A DNA stretch of 64,000 nucleotides from Fragum whitleyi (lineage: Eukaryota; Mollusca; Bivalvia; Cardiida; Cardiidae): positions 41,760,796 to 41,824,795 of the forward strand of contig OX411551.1 in assembly GCA_948146395.1 (NCBI GenBank), given 5' to 3'. A model generated the notes under the pieces. The model was not told the origin of the DNA and did no database searches. It saw only the letters and a program-made list of their open reading frames with translations. Below, piece after piece: positions 42,871 through 54,289 of the stretch (positions are counted from its first letter, which is position 1; every line of letters starts with the position of its first letter). The translations under genes and the position numbers were made by a program.

Positions 42871-43636
42871 AAATCAATCAATTTATGCATCCCTCTATAT
42901 AAAATATTTTCTTCCTTATGCGTAAACCGCATGCAAAAACTTTATCGGACAAGTTTAAAATTTGGCCCTATAAAGGTAGTACATACGGTATACGTACAAG
43001 GAAGGAAAGGTACATTGAATATTAAAAAAAGTGTTATTTCAAATTTTCCTAGTACCGTATCAACATCACTAAATCTTATTACCCTTTTTCATACGAAAGT
43101 TTATCCGCTGATTTTCATCAACGTATGAAATAATATTTTAGAAAGAACAAACTAATGACAAAGAGTTTTTATTGAAATAATCAAATAATCGAATGTATTC
43201 GAGCAATATAAAATAACTATACCCAGTACACTTCAATTCCAAATCTTCCCTAGCATTCAGGCCAAACGGTTGGTACTATTTGTGAACAAGGTAGATAACC
43301 AAAGGTAACCACAGTAATATAATTGGTTTACTTGCAAAACTTGCAAGTTTACTCTTTTATTAGGTTTTTTATAACCTGGATATTACACACGTTACCTCTA
43401 TTAAAAATACGGTTACAAGTCTTCATCTTCCGCTCAACGATTCGTAAACAAGCATACCTTAAATTAATACAATATGGCATTTTCAAATTAAATAATAACG
43501 TTGAAAGAAATCATTCATTTGTTGAAAGTGATGATGTTTAGAATAAATGGAAGACATCATTTCCATTTAATTGCTAAAAAATAATGATAATAGTAATAAT
43601 AAAAGTATAACAGCCGAGGCTCGCTTAATATAATTT
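42871..43636. other. Gene-free stretch
   Basis: Two 70-90-codon plus frames (42856-43128, 43323-43541) without splice context or recognisable motifs; treated as chance. Confidence 0.35.
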
Positions 43637-43874
43637 GAGCCTATGCTAGGGATTTCCAACAATTTCAAATGTGCTCAATGCAAAAATTCTGACCAGCCTG
43701 TGCATCCGCACAGTCTGAGCAGAGTCTTCACTATGCGCTTAGTAGATAGAAAAGATCTGAAAGTATCTGTAGACCATCAGGTAACTTTATATTTATAGTT
43801 TATGGCTGTCTACGCCTCTCAATGTTTGCACCGCGGGAACATTTCAAATTGTTGGAAATGTCACGCACAGGCTC
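43637..43874 (+). mobile_element. MITE family K, copy 2
   Basis: GAGCCTATGCTAGGGATTTC to GAAATGTCACGCACAGGCTC, with CTGACCAGCCTGTGCATCCG inside. Confidence 0.7.
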
Positions 43875-44003
43875 ATTTGTCTTCTACGCTCGGCTAGGGT
43901 AAGCATGTCTCAATGAAAATCTCATGACAGATCCGGAATGTCTTTCACTTAGTAAAATATTTTGCATATTTCGGCGATATTATAGTTCATGTGTATACAA
44001 TAT

Positions 44004-44243
44004 GAGCCTGTGCGTGACATTTCTAACAATTTCAAATGTGCCCAAAGCAAAGTCTCTGACCAGTCTGTGCATCCGCAAAGCCTGACCCGAGTTTTCACTA
44101 TGCGATTTATAGATAGATATGGTCTTAAAGTCTCAGTAGAAAGGTCGATTATCTTCTAGTTAATATATAACTGCCTAGGCTGCTAAATATTTGCACCTCA
44201 CGAAAAATGTCAAATTGTTGGAAATATCGAACACAGGCTCATA
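44004..44243 (+). mobile_element. MITE family K, copy 3
   Basis: GAGCCTGTGCGTGACATTTC to AAATATCGAACACAGGCTC; interior CTGACCAGTCTGTGCATCCG. Same orientation as copy 2, 130 bp away. Confidence 0.75.
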
Positions 44244-44595
44244 TGAATAAAGTTATTATTTGATCACAATTTAGTATGAATCTGCTTAACATTGATAAGT
44301 TATTAAATGATAATACTACCGCGAAAACAAACAAACAAACAAACAACAACAACAAAATAATAAAAAAAAATATATGCGCCATCTCTTAAACTATACATGT
44401 TTTATGTGTATTATTATCATTATTTTTTCTCACTCAAATAGTCCAGAGTAAACAGCAATATCAAAAATATTTCATAATTTATTATATTCTGAAAAAAAAA
44501 CCAGAACTTTTTCAGTCTTGCATTGGTTTGACCATTTAAAAAAAACGTAATATGCCATGGTTAGTTCTGTCTTAAGGTTGTTATCATAACACCAA

Positions 44596-44736
44596 CCCTG
44601 CGTTCAGGATCACAAAACGGCACAAACCCCGGCTGTTTTCCAATTTTACCCCGCTTTGCACGAATGCACTCGTGTAAAGCGGGGTAAACTTTAATTGGGA
44701 AACTGTTTGCATCGTTTTGTGATCCTGAACGCAGGG
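44596..44736. mobile_element. Palindromic MITE family E, copy 5
   Basis: CCCTGCGTTCAGGATCACAA to TTGTGATCCTGAACGCAGGG, a 20-bp perfect terminal inversion; the centre is CACGAATGCACTCGTG. Confidence 0.8.
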
Positions 44737-45649
44737 CAATTTTCAGATTATTTGTTGATGTTATCACTAGAAAAAAGTCTGATTCAGATGTAAGCGTAGT
44801 TTGTAATATAAATGATTCTATAAGTGCATTTGGAATTTGCTAGGGTAACATGTGATAGAACTTTTAAAAGGTATTTGATATGTCAGTAACAAAAGTCGAC
44901 CGGTTACGTCACGATAAAAAGCGAGCAATAGATTTGTTTATAAGGAAAATCAAATCGTTAGAGAGCGACTGAAAACCTCATAATTACATTTCATTTGAGT
45001 ACGGTAGTTAAATCATCCATTTCACCCTTTCGCGTAACATAAATTTGCTTTCCTTTATCTAATCCATATAATATTGGTTTTTTTGTGCGCTGGACTTTCC
45101 CTTCTAGATGCCTCAATCTATTTTTAACTTGCTGACGTAGTGTTGTATTTTGGAATTTCCCGCTTACTGTTTCTAGGAGGATGGGGTTGCCCTACCCTTT
45201 ACACCAATCCTTTGTCATCTGTCAATGTGTGAAATAGTAAGAGAATGCATATGAAAAATCTGACTTGTACATAAACTGAAATAAACTTCTAATTTTCTAC
45301 TTAATAGGCTTATTTATCTTCATTTTTAAATAGATATATTAATCACGAAAAACAACAACAACAACAACAACAACAACCAAAAAAAACCCAAAAAACAAAA
45401 AAAACCTGTGATCACACTCTATGAATACTCGGGCCGGCTTTATGCTCTGCATAGGAGTTATAAGGTAAATAGATTCATACCAACAAACAATGTACATTGT
45501 TGTTGACCTTATCTTTTTAAGTGATTTTGGATCGTTCTTTAATGCTTTGAATGGAGTATTTCTTACTCCCTTTAATAAAATTCTTCATATTCTAATCACG
45601 GACCGATCAGAGAATAAGGAACAACACATTGCCGGGAAAACTGATAGAT
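44737..45649. other. Gene-free stretch with (AAC)n
   Basis: A CAACAACAA microsatellite at 45352-45379 inside a longer A-rich run. GTTACGTCACGATAAAAAG at 44903 combines a CRE-like and a TATA-like word, but no start is supported. Confidence 0.4.
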
Positions 45650-45848
45650 ATACAAAGATTTGATTTATTTGAATGAAGTTCAGTGAGATCGTTTTGAACG
45701 ATTTAGAATGTTGTTGAACAATTCAGGGGCATATTTGAGTGATTTGAGTGATTTAACTTTACATCTGTTGGAGGGCTGATCATCGCGGCGAGCGAGTAGA
45801 ATGGTTGGGATTGAGGTGAATGTCAATTTCACGCTGTTACTAACTGTA
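45650..45848 (+). mobile_element. MITE family A, right-half fragment
   Basis: GAACGATTTAGAATG..., GAGGTGAATGTCAATTTCAC and the terminus GCTGTTACTAACTGTA. Confidence 0.5.
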
Positions 45849-46505
45849 TTTTCTTCTTCGTACCATATTCTGTCCTCTGTCACAGATTTATAACGACCTG
45901 CATTGTTGTTTATGTTTTTCAAGTGGTTTTAAGAAATCAGGCGCAAAAAAGATCGCGTGACATAAATAAATCATACGGTTTATGATGGCATCTAGGACAA
46001 ATAGCGTCACGTGATTGATTATGTTTTCAAAAAAGGACCCATATACGACCAGGCATTATAACCCACGTGGTAAATGACGAGTTTCGCTTTTAGTGACAAT
46101 TCTTTCAACGTCAATATTACACAAATGTAGCTTTTTAATTAATTGTACACGGTAGAATGAACATATGTGGGTTTTATGTTGTGGTAATTTCACTAGATTG
46201 GCCGGTGAGCTTATCAAATGATAATCTACCCTCGATAAATCAAATGAATAAAATAAATTAATAATATGAACAATTCCTTCTTAAACATACTTATTCGTAT
46301 TGAAAGTTTATCCTAAAATTTACTTTAATGCATTTTATGATAAGAAAATAACTTTTATGTCAACAAATAAGAGACTTAAATTTGTTGAAAGGTAGACTAC
46401 TCTGTTTCTTCGAAAATCAATATTATCAAAATTTGCCTCCCTTGCCGTCCGCTCACAAGATATAATAAGCAAGCGATTCACAAAGTAGTTCAAAGAGATT
46501 GTAAG

Positions 46506-46640
46506 AAATCAAAGTACTGAAAGAACTGATAAGTTGGAATGCGTGTGAGAGGCGGTGACCTCAAGCTACTAGCGAAGCTGACGCCTCCCGCCCACCACAG
46601 GTGATCACATAATACGTCTCGTCTATTGACGGGCGTATAT
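46506..46640 (+). mobile_element. 5' fragment of the 149-bp-core element
   Basis: ATCAAAGTACTGAAAGAACT, GAAGCTGACGCCTCCCGCCC and GTGATCACATAATACGTCTC match the first 130 bp of the element at 2095. Confidence 0.6.
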
Positions 46641-46724
46641 ATATATCATTGTATTTCAACAACGAGAGACGCTTTAACCACTGAATCGCTATACAGGCCT
46701 GAATATGATGGAAGAAAAATTATA

Positions 46725-47432
46725 CCAAGAGAGACAGAATGGCCCTAAACCGCTCACCTGAATTCGATTGGTCCAGTGGATCTTATCCAAGAAACTTTCT
46801 GGCAAAGATTCATTCAAACTTGCCTAATTGTTGAAGAGGAGACATTATTCGAATTAAAAGCAGTCATAATAGACCCTGCCAACCCATTCATTACAGAGGA
46901 GACTCAAAATTAGCCCTACCCTGCCACGCCCATTTTTATAGGCTAATGAAAATTTTGCCAACAATATTTGGTCATCAAAGGAACATTCTTGCAAAGTTTC
47001 ATTGAAATCTGCCCAGTGGTTCAGGAGGAGATGTCGTTCAAAGATTTTGGGCTCAAAATAAACCCCGCCCTGCCATACCCATATTTATTGGCCCATTAGA
47101 ATATAGCGACAATTTTGAAAAGGGTCACCCAGGGAACATTCTGGTAAAATTTCATTGAAATTTGCCCAGTGGTTTAGGAGAAGAAGAAGTTTTAAGAAGG
47201 GTGACGACTCACGAGTGGAAACTGTTAACTGTTAAAATTTACTGATGCCCGTGACATCTATGACCCCGAAACAATAGCGCATTTCTTTGGGCCATGGGCA
47301 ATATTTGTGTAAAGTTTCGTTATTGTAGGTCAATTGCTTCTCCGTTTATCTGGCGGAAAGCAAAAGGTCAATGGACTGAGAGACAGACATGATGAAATCA
47401 ATATAATTATGCTCCTCTTCTTCTGAGTTGGG
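46725..47432 (+). mobile_element. Core-repeat element with AAGTTTCATTGAAAT-type core
   Basis: The 5' end (AGAATGGCCCTAAACCGCTCACCTGAAT, split here by mutations) matches the 5' end of the 16129 element. Core units are marked by ATTCTTGCAAAGTTTCATTG and variants near 46797, 46987, 47137 and 47306. A weak GAGAGACAGACATG microsatellite remnant and a decayed stem-loop end it next to a family A MITE. Confidence 0.5.
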
Positions 47433-47434
47433 TG

Positions 47435-48382
47435 TACAGTATATAAAATCGTGAAATTGAAAGGTGAACGATTTCGGAATGATTTAAGCATGATGTTGAA
47501 TGAGTGAGCGGAGCGAGTTTTGAGTGAAATTTAAGGGGGAATCCAATGTCGCTTATTTTGTTCAGGATGAAAACCTATATAAAATATGCATAAAAGTTCA
47601 ATCAATAGCTTTCTATTTCGCCAAGAACCAACCAGACGCTTTAAATTTCATTTATGTCAGTGAAATCGCGATTTGGTTCTTGCTTAATTCATTTTGAATG
47701 TATAGCGGGCGCATATTAACTTGAACCTGACCTTTATGCAGAATAAATAACAAGGCACATGAATGAATACCGAAGATACTTCGGCACGTGACGATCAAGC
47801 ATGGACATTCCGTTATACTGTACAAATTACAGGTATGCGTTGAGTTAGTTGTTTATCTATATACGGGGCGCCTAGTCATGTTGCAGACGATTCTATTTCA
47901 AAAACAATTAATGCGACTGAGAGAGGCGATTTCATTACATTTCCATCTAAAACACATTTAAAGAAACTTGAAAATTTATGTTTATTCTCACCCACATCTT
48001 AAGATTTTTAAATAAAAGACTCAATTTATGTATTGATTCACTAGTTCATGAGGGTGACCAAATATTGCCGTTACAGTAAACAGCATGTGCGACAACGGGT
48101 TAACAAAGCTAACACGTGCACTCCAACTTTACGTTTGGATTCCACAGATGAGTCGTCTTTTGCCGAGGAGAAACGGCCGGTATTTAATTTATTTAAATCA
48201 CAAAGGCCAGGTTTAGGTCAATATGCTTCCACTATACATGTTGATCTTATTTTTCTGATAACTTTGAGTGTTTTTTTAATGGTTTGAGTGAGCGTTTGGA
48301 ATGAATGAATGGAGCGCTGAGTGAGTGACTAAGAATGTTTTCTATTGAGATGAATGTCAATTTCACGTTGTAACTAACTGTA
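47435..48382 (+). mobile_element. MITE family A copy split by a 536-bp MITE
   Basis: The left half ends ATTCATTTTGAATG at 47700; the right half resumes with TGTTGATCTTATTTTTCTG and ends TTCACGTTGTAACTAACTGTA. Confidence 0.75.
47701..48236. mobile_element. 536-bp inverted-repeat element nested in family A
   Basis: Left TATAGCGGGCGCATATTAAC then TTGAACCTGACCTTTATG; the right end read in reverse is TATAGTGGAAGCATATTGAC then CTAAACCTGGCCTTTGTG. That is about 37 bp of inverted termini at roughly 80% match. A 60-codon frame near the right end (from 48048) may be a remnant or chance. Superfamily not determined. Confidence 0.7.
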
Positions 48383-48702
48383 TGATGGTGCTCTTAAACA
48401 TGTTGATGTGTAAGAATGTGAAGAAAGCAAGTTGAACTAGATGGTTTGTTTCAAATAGCAAATTGTCTTGGTGATGAAGGCAATTGGGCAAAGATATTCA
48501 TAATTCAATTAAAGATGTGGTTGCAAGGGTTTTATTGGATGAGTATTTGGTTTTTACAATAAAACATTCATGTAGATAACTGCAATATGACGGAAAACAA
48601 ACGAAAATATGTTGCAAAAATATATATTAACTTTAAAAGTGTATCATCACTTCAAAAAAAGGTATTTATTTCGTAGCTTAGACAGAAATTTACAATTTAA
48701 CA
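48383..48702. other. Gene-free stretch
   Basis: No recognised feature. Confidence 0.35.
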
Positions 48703-49252
48703 CCTTGTGTGTAATAAGGTCGTTCAGAAAGAGAAACTATACCTTTAAAACAAGCTATAACATAATTCTACGAAAAACAGGTCGCGACCTTACTAAATAA
48801 GCAGATCACGTGATTGGTCTGTGCTATTGCCACAATACTGAGAAAACAGATTGCGACATTACCAAATAAGCAGATCACGTGATTGGCTAGCGCTAATTGT
48901 CAATTGCTGACCTAATTGGACTTGACTTATCACATGATTTCCAAATATAGTAATGCAAACATGTGATACTAATATATTCGTACGCAACTTTCAATAAATG
49001 TCGTTTAAAACATAAATTAGCGTGTTAATAATAAACACGAAGTGATAGTTGTGTAATTGTACAGCATTATTACTTTTTGATGAAATAAACTGCATGTCTT
49101 TGTCAAGTTGAGATATACAAAATAGGCCGAATTGTATTCACATCCTGTTCACGTGATATGTGTTCTCAAGAAACCCGAAATGAAATTATCTTGTGTTCAT
49201 TTTGCGGTTTTGTTAAATCTAAGTTGGAATTGCTCCGCATTCCAGCTTAAAA
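48703..49252 (+). repeat. Dispersed repeat, family G copy 2
   Basis: Same order as 3785-4330, including the AAATAAGCAGATCACGTGAT doublet, TGACTTATCACATGATTTCC and the GTTGGAATTGCTCCGCATTC palindrome. Confidence 0.6.
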
Positions 49253-49516
49253 ATGAAAGCAGTACTTAGACATCAAAGCCAGTTACACTTGATTTTGTCC
49301 GAACGACCATCTCTAGAGAGCGACTAATGTCAAACGACCATTTACAACATGTTAATTGAAAACGACCGTCAGGGGCCAAGGCCAAACTTTAGCCAAATGC
49401 CGCGGGAATTCCGCGCATGTCGACTAGGATCGATAGGCTACTTTAAAACCGCCACCGCGCAATTTCGGACCCTTCGTATTATCCCTACTACACTCGACGA
49501 GACGCCATGGAAAGCT

Positions 49517-49959
49517 TACAGTAATTGACTACGTGAAATTGACATTGAACTCAATCAAAACCATTCTAAATCGCTCACCCAGCGCTCCATTTATTCATTC
49601 CAAACACTCACTCAAACCATTCAAAAACGCTCAAACCCATTGAAAAACATATAACAACAATTTTCGTTCAAAATAATAATAGCCGGGGGGAAAATCGAGA
49701 TTTCGCTTATTTAAATGAAATTGTAAGCGTCTGATAGGTTCTTTAAGAAATAGGGAGCTATCTATAGATCTTGTATGCATATTTTTTTTAAAGGGAGGTA
49801 ATCAGTATTGCTAATTTTGTTCATCCTGAACAAAATTTGCAATACTGGATTACCTCCCATTAAATTCACTCAAAAGTCGCTCCACACATTCATTCAATTT
49901 CATTCCTAAATCATTCCATAATCATTCACCTTGTCAAATTCACGATGTTGTTAACTATA
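49517..49959 (-). mobile_element. MITE family A, reverse near-complete copy
   Basis: TACAGTAATTGACTACGTGA at the left and TTCACGATGTTGTTAACTAT at the right. The internal palindrome GGGAGGTAATCAGTATTGC...GCAATACTGGATTACCTCCC is well preserved. Confidence 0.85.
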
Positions 49960-50714
49960 CCTATTTGTAAACGAGACAAGATATCCTAGGTGCTATTTTT
50001 TTTTATCTTGAAATTTATTGCATGCTAACATTTTGCTCTAAATTCCATCCGATTATGATCATCGCGTCCGGGAATTGTAATCAAATCGTTCGGACATTTC
50101 ATTCAGTCTATGTTAAGTTTTCTCGTAATTATTAAGTAGAAAGCATTGTGTACTAAGACCAGGGTGCTATAAGTATGTTAAATGAATATTTGAAAAAAGA
50201 ACAAGTAGAGTTGAGACTGCACGATAGGCTTATGGTGAAAAGTTTCCATGCGGTTTGATAGGGCAAGTTTTATGGTATTTACCTCCCTTTTATCTCTTTG
50301 TTATGCGATCATTTTTTCCAGAACATTTCGATGAGTGTTGAAAAATTGAACTTCTGTATTGGTTCCCTTGTTTAAGAGCAAGTCTATTGATTCCTATTTT
50401 TAATAATAACATGTAAATTATCGTTTTAAAATTATCAAAACCCGTTAAGAAAATCAGTAAATTTTACTTCATTAATCGCATTTACCCCTTAACAATTTGA
50501 CAATTTTGCGAAAAGGAATTACTTTCAAATATCTCGAGACGGGCGGCCTTGTGCTGCCTACATACACTAAAGAAAAAATACAAAGGCCGCTGATGTCAGG
50601 CAAGGAATATGTACTCATCAGCAAGGGCGTAACTACCATTACGCATGTGCGTAGATGGAAATAAATCCTCCTTCGTAATATGTCGTTGGTGAATGATTAT
50701 AACATCGAAAGTAC
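49960..50714. other. Gene-free stretch
   Basis: AT-rich, with no recognised repeat or gene. Confidence 0.4.
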
Positions 50715-50876
50715 TATAGGAATGAGTGTCTTTTTCACTGCGTTTATTGGGGCACAAAGTTAATTGCCTTAGCACATGGCAAATAACGCCCGTAGGGCGT
50801 TATGACTAAGCCATGTGCTAAGGCACTTGCACTTTATACCCCAATAAACGCAGTGAAAAAGACACTCGTCCCTTAT
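50715..50876. mobile_element. Fold-back element, ~160 bp
   Basis: GAGTGTCTTTTTCACTGCGT pairs with ACGCAGTGAAAAAGACACTC, and GCCTTAGCACATGG with CCATGTGCTAAGGC, around ATAACGCCCGTAGGGCGTTAT. Only a few mismatches. TATA flanks both sides. Confidence 0.75.
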
Positions 50877-51798
50877 AATTGCAACCATCTAGATCGAAGA
50901 AACTATTAAAATACTCAGCCAAACATTAAAGCTTCAAGTCTACTTTCTGCGCGTATAAATTACACGATCTATTTTTAGATCGTGTATTGTTTATCTCGCT
51001 ATCGAAGTGAAATGTCATATAGTAAAACAAATGATACACAAATAAAAGACAACATTTAAATTTGTAGAGGTACTTATGACAAATAAGCTTGTTTCTGCCA
51101 AGTTAGTCTGTATTTTTGAACGAAAACTGCGTGGTCGGTCTTTGTTGAGAGGGTTGCTTGAAGGTCTTCGTCGACTCGCTGTTTTCTAAGTTTAGGTCGG
51201 CTCAGAATCAGAACCGCATGCTTGTTATCGTGAATTCTTTCGAAAATATATTAATTCATAATAGATTGAATAGCAATGTTACGTTGATGATCGGAAACTA
51301 GGTTAATTCGAGTTCCTACAACACAGGACTTGCAGATCGAATTTCGGGGGTTTCCCGAAAGACCTATTGCATTTTATACAGATATAAAGTGCAATGGATT
51401 TCCCCACGTGATGCGATTTAAAACAATCAAAGCTCTTTATTTTATTGGATTGCAAATTATAATTTGATGTTAACCGAGTCTAGAGAAGATTCATTTTAGC
51501 GAGCCTTGCCGAGCTTTTTAACTTTTCTATTCTAGACGAGGTTAAGATTAGCTTGTCTTGAATGAAATCGAGTAACAGATTTTATTTCTCGCATTGACAA
51601 CATTCTGTAGGATACGTTGAAATCAATTCTTGAAACGCTCTGATTTCAGAAATACCTCGAAAACCTACGTTTGATGGTGTCGTGTTGACGTCATTTAGGA
51701 TGCAATCTCACAATTGTGCAAGACAAGGCTATCTCTCATGGGTATTCGTGAAAGTGTGTGTATGTCCATCTATTTATCGTCGCTAACGTAGCACATAC
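50877..51798. other. Gene-free stretch
   Basis: A hairpin TACACGATCT/AGATCGTGTA at 50962-50988. No gene is recognised; an exon continuing the minus-strand candidate at 51799 would be expected on this side but was not identified. Confidence 0.35.
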
Positions 51799-51966
51799 CA
51801 ATGTCAAATCGGGAACCCTCGGCGATTCTACGGAATAGACCTCGGGAATAATACGGGCGCTGCCATAAAAGCGCGTCATTTCGCGCGAGAGTTTATATGA
51901 CGTCACAAACACAACTGAGGATGACGCTGCAAAAAGCAAAATCAACGTAAGGTAAAAATTGGGCAT
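51799..51966 (-). CDS. Candidate first coding exon with signal peptide or anchor
   Basis: On the minus strand an ATG at 51966 opens exactly 56 codons, ending TTGACATTG before the donor GTATGT (51798-51793), a phase-0 join. The peptide begins MPNFYLTLILLFAASSSVVF: a hydrophobic run of about 18 residues followed by VTSYKLSREMTRFYG and a Pro/Val-rich stretch. This is the form of a secretory signal or a type II membrane anchor. An in-frame ATG six codons upstream (51984) lies in a small palindrome next to a SINE and is less likely to be used. Codon variety and GC content are higher than in flanking DNA. The product is unknown, and no downstream exon was found at lower coordinates. Confidence 0.4.
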
Positions 51967-51969
51967 ATT

Positions 51970-52020
51970 ATGATTTGAAAACAAAACGCAGTGTTTTACT
52001 GCGTTTTGCTTTCAAATTAT
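51970..52020. repeat. Small palindrome beside SINE
   Basis: ATGATTTGAAAACAAAACGC and its inverse GCGTTTTGCTTTCAAATTAT flank AGTGTTTTACT. Possibly the SINE end or a tiny fold-back element. Confidence 0.5.
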
Positions 52021-52445
52021 TGTAAGCCAAAATGATCTCCATAGACGAACTGAAAGCATTAAAGGAATTTGCTTTTCTTCAAGCGTATTAACCAAAGTAC
52101 CACCAGAAGCCGAATTACCTAAAAATTGACCAAAAATTACTACACTTGCGTCCGAGGTACTTTCAAGTTTACGGAAAAGTCCGAGCGATGTTCCGAATGA
52201 TACCAATGTAAGCGAAAACTTCAGAAGAAGTTACGGGGGAAAGTGCAAGGAAAAATGACGAAATCAATGCTTAGATACGCTATGGTTCTTAAACGTGCAC
52301 CGTCTCAGGAGACCTCGGTTTAACGTCTCTTCGGAAAGATAATTAGTTTGTTAGGATGCCAGCCATAGAATTGAACCTATTCGGTCGAGCGTCAGTGGTT
52401 TTGAATTTCGATGCTTTACCAACTGAGCTTTTCGGGCTGACCATA
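52021..52445 (-). mobile_element. tRNA-derived SINE, reverse
   Basis: Read on the minus strand: A box AAGCTCAGTTGGTAAAGC, B box GGTTCAATTC, then CGAAGAGACGTTAAACCGAG and CTTGCACTTTCCCCCGTAAC. The same body is found at 53697-53985 on plus. The AGACGTTAAACC body is a widely seen SINE domain in marine invertebrates. Confidence 0.75.
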
Positions 52446-52568
52446 TTCGTGAAAGAAGACAAACAGAGCTATTTAAGAGCGGGTATACGGAAAATAATAT
52501 TATTTGGCGCTGAAACTGTGCAGTAGGACATCAAAATAAAATTTATGTTTCAAAGTTTCAGTAAAGAT

Positions 52569-52952
52569 TACAATAAGGAACATCGTGAAATTGACGAGGT
52601 GAATGATTTTAGAATTATTTTAAAGCGAAATTGAAAGAGTGTGGTGAATGATATTTGAGTGAGATTCAAGGGAGGTAATACAGTATGTTTAACCCCTTTT
52701 ATAAAATATTCGTTCTTTTCTGTCTTCGCAGACCATCATAATGCTTTTAAGATACTACAAAATGATAAAATTTTACAATAATTTAAACAACATAAATGGT
52801 ATTTTGATCGTTTTAAGACATTCGAGGCACTTTTGGGTCGTTTTTTGAGTAATTGAATTAAGTGGTTTGAAAACGTTGAATGAAGCGCTGATTGAGCGTT
52901 TTAGTATGGTTTTGATAGAGGTGATTGTCAATTTCAGAATATAACTAACTGT
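52569..52952 (+). mobile_element. MITE family A copy
   Basis: TACAATAAGGAACATCGTGA to TTTCAGAATATAACTAACTGTA, with an internal deletion around the palindrome. Confidence 0.7.
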
Positions 52953-53220
52953 ATCGCTGTATCTTTTTCCCACGTTGTTGTTCTTTTTTTAATATCACAT
53001 AATTATAAGGATGACATTATTAAATTTATAAGCCGTAGAGATCGTGAAATTCTTAGATTTCGTTGTACTGTTTAGCCGAAAACGCATTTGATATAATATG
53101 AATTCAAAAATGAAATTCTTGACGACAGCTTGGTTTTTGCTTAAAGAAAATATATATTTCATCTGGTATCTGAAACGGTTAGTAGTCAAATGAGGATTGC
53201 AAATCCAATCAATAAACTTT

Positions 53221-53455
53221 AATTTATCTGTTTGTTTGGATATGGCTTTCCGCCGCTTTCAACAATGTTTCAGCTGTATCGCGGCGGATGGAGCACCTAA
53301 CAATGGATTCCTGGCATTTCTCACACCAGTACTACCATTACATCATATCCTAGCCTCCAGCTGCTACCTCACATAAGTCTACGATTATCAACCCATTGGT
53401 GGGTGACAAATAGTCGGAAAGAATTAATTCCGCCGTCGGGGATTGAATCAGGAAC
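53221..53455 (-). mobile_element. SINE family B, copy 6 (reverse)
   Basis: TTTCCGCCGCTTTCAACAAT, GCACCTAACAATGGATTCCT, CCTAGCCTCCAGCTGC and GCCGTCGGGGATTGAATC (a decayed B box). Confidence 0.7.
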
Positions 53456-53589
53456 CTAAACTTTATTTCATCAACGGTTCAAATAGTGTTTATTTTAACG
53501 ATAAATTTGGTCGGAATATAAATAAAATTCCATTTCTGATTGTGTGTCTGAACGGACCAACCAGATGCTTTGAAATCCACACGAAACAA

Positions 53590-53690
53590 ACTGAACAATT
53601 AAGGAGCTTTTTGAGTGCTCTGAGTGAGTGATTTGAATGCATCTGTTTGAGCGCTGAACAATTTAAAATGGTTGTGACCGAGATTTAATA
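53590..53690 (+). mobile_element. MITE family A, diverged right-half fragment
   Basis: TTTTTGAGTGCTCTGAGTGA and TTTGAGCGCTGAACAATTT recall the right half; the terminus is lost. Confidence 0.4.
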
Positions 53691-53696
53691 TCAAAC

Positions 53697-53985
53697 CAGC
53701 CTGATAAGCTCAGTTGGTAGAGCACCGGACTTCAAAACCATTGAAGTTCGACCGCGTGGGTTCGATCCCCGGGCTGTTGCACTAACAAAACTTATTGTCT
53801 TTCGGATGAGACGTTAAACCAAGGCCCCGTGAGACGGTGCTTGACACCGAGCACGTTAAAGAATCATGGCGGATCTCAGCAGTAGTTTCGTCATGTATCG
53901 TTGCACTATCCCCCGTAACAACTAACTGTCTTCTGGGGGCGTCGCTCATATGGGAAATACTCACTCACTTTAATATCTATTTCAC
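53697..53985 (+). mobile_element. tRNA-derived SINE with intact A and B boxes
   Basis: A box TAAGCTCAGTTGGTAGAGCA, B box GTGGGTTCGATCCCC, then TTTCGGATGAGACGTTAAAC, GGTGCTTGACACCGAGCACG and CACTATCCCCCGTAAC. The pol III promoter boxes look functional. The head pairs poorly in the anticodon region and continues into the SINE body, so it is not a tRNA gene. Confidence 0.8.
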
Positions 53986-54013
53986 AATCACGGATACTAA
54001 CTGTAACATACTC

Positions 54014-54181
54014 TTAAGGTAGTGGACACGTAATAGTTTCGCAACATCTCGGAAGTAAAGAACTCTAACAGTGTTAACCGAGGTTTTCCTAATGATTTCC
54101 ATTTGGTAACCTCGGTCAACACTTTGTCAAAGATAATGAGTTCCGAAATGTTGCGGATATATTACGGTTCTACTACCTTAA
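54014..54181. mobile_element. Palindromic MITE family D, copy 4
   Basis: TTAAGGTAGTGGACACGTAA to TTACGGTTCTACTACCTTAA. Best-preserved ends of the family, with TTAA at each edge. Confidence 0.8.
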
Positions 54182-54289
54182 AAGGGTGTAACTCGACTAA
54201 GTCGCATTTTCATCAATCTAACTTTACTCCACCAATTTGATTGATTAACATATTACGACTTCTTATTCAAACTGCTCGATGTACGTGCT

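Noticed and set aside
42856..43541. Two 70-90-codon plus-strand frames
   Set aside because: One starts inside a SINE; neither has motifs or splice context.
53033..53100. Resemblance to the GTGAAATTCTTAGAT region of small-subunit rRNA
   Set aside because: The match is short and the flanks do not fit rRNA; it is equally explained as a decayed family A end (ATCGTGAAATT).
53697..53775. A functional tRNA gene
   Set aside because: The A and B boxes are good, but the anticodon arm does not pair well and the sequence continues into a SINE body seen twice in the window. The 24689 and 52445 heads were rejected for the same reason.
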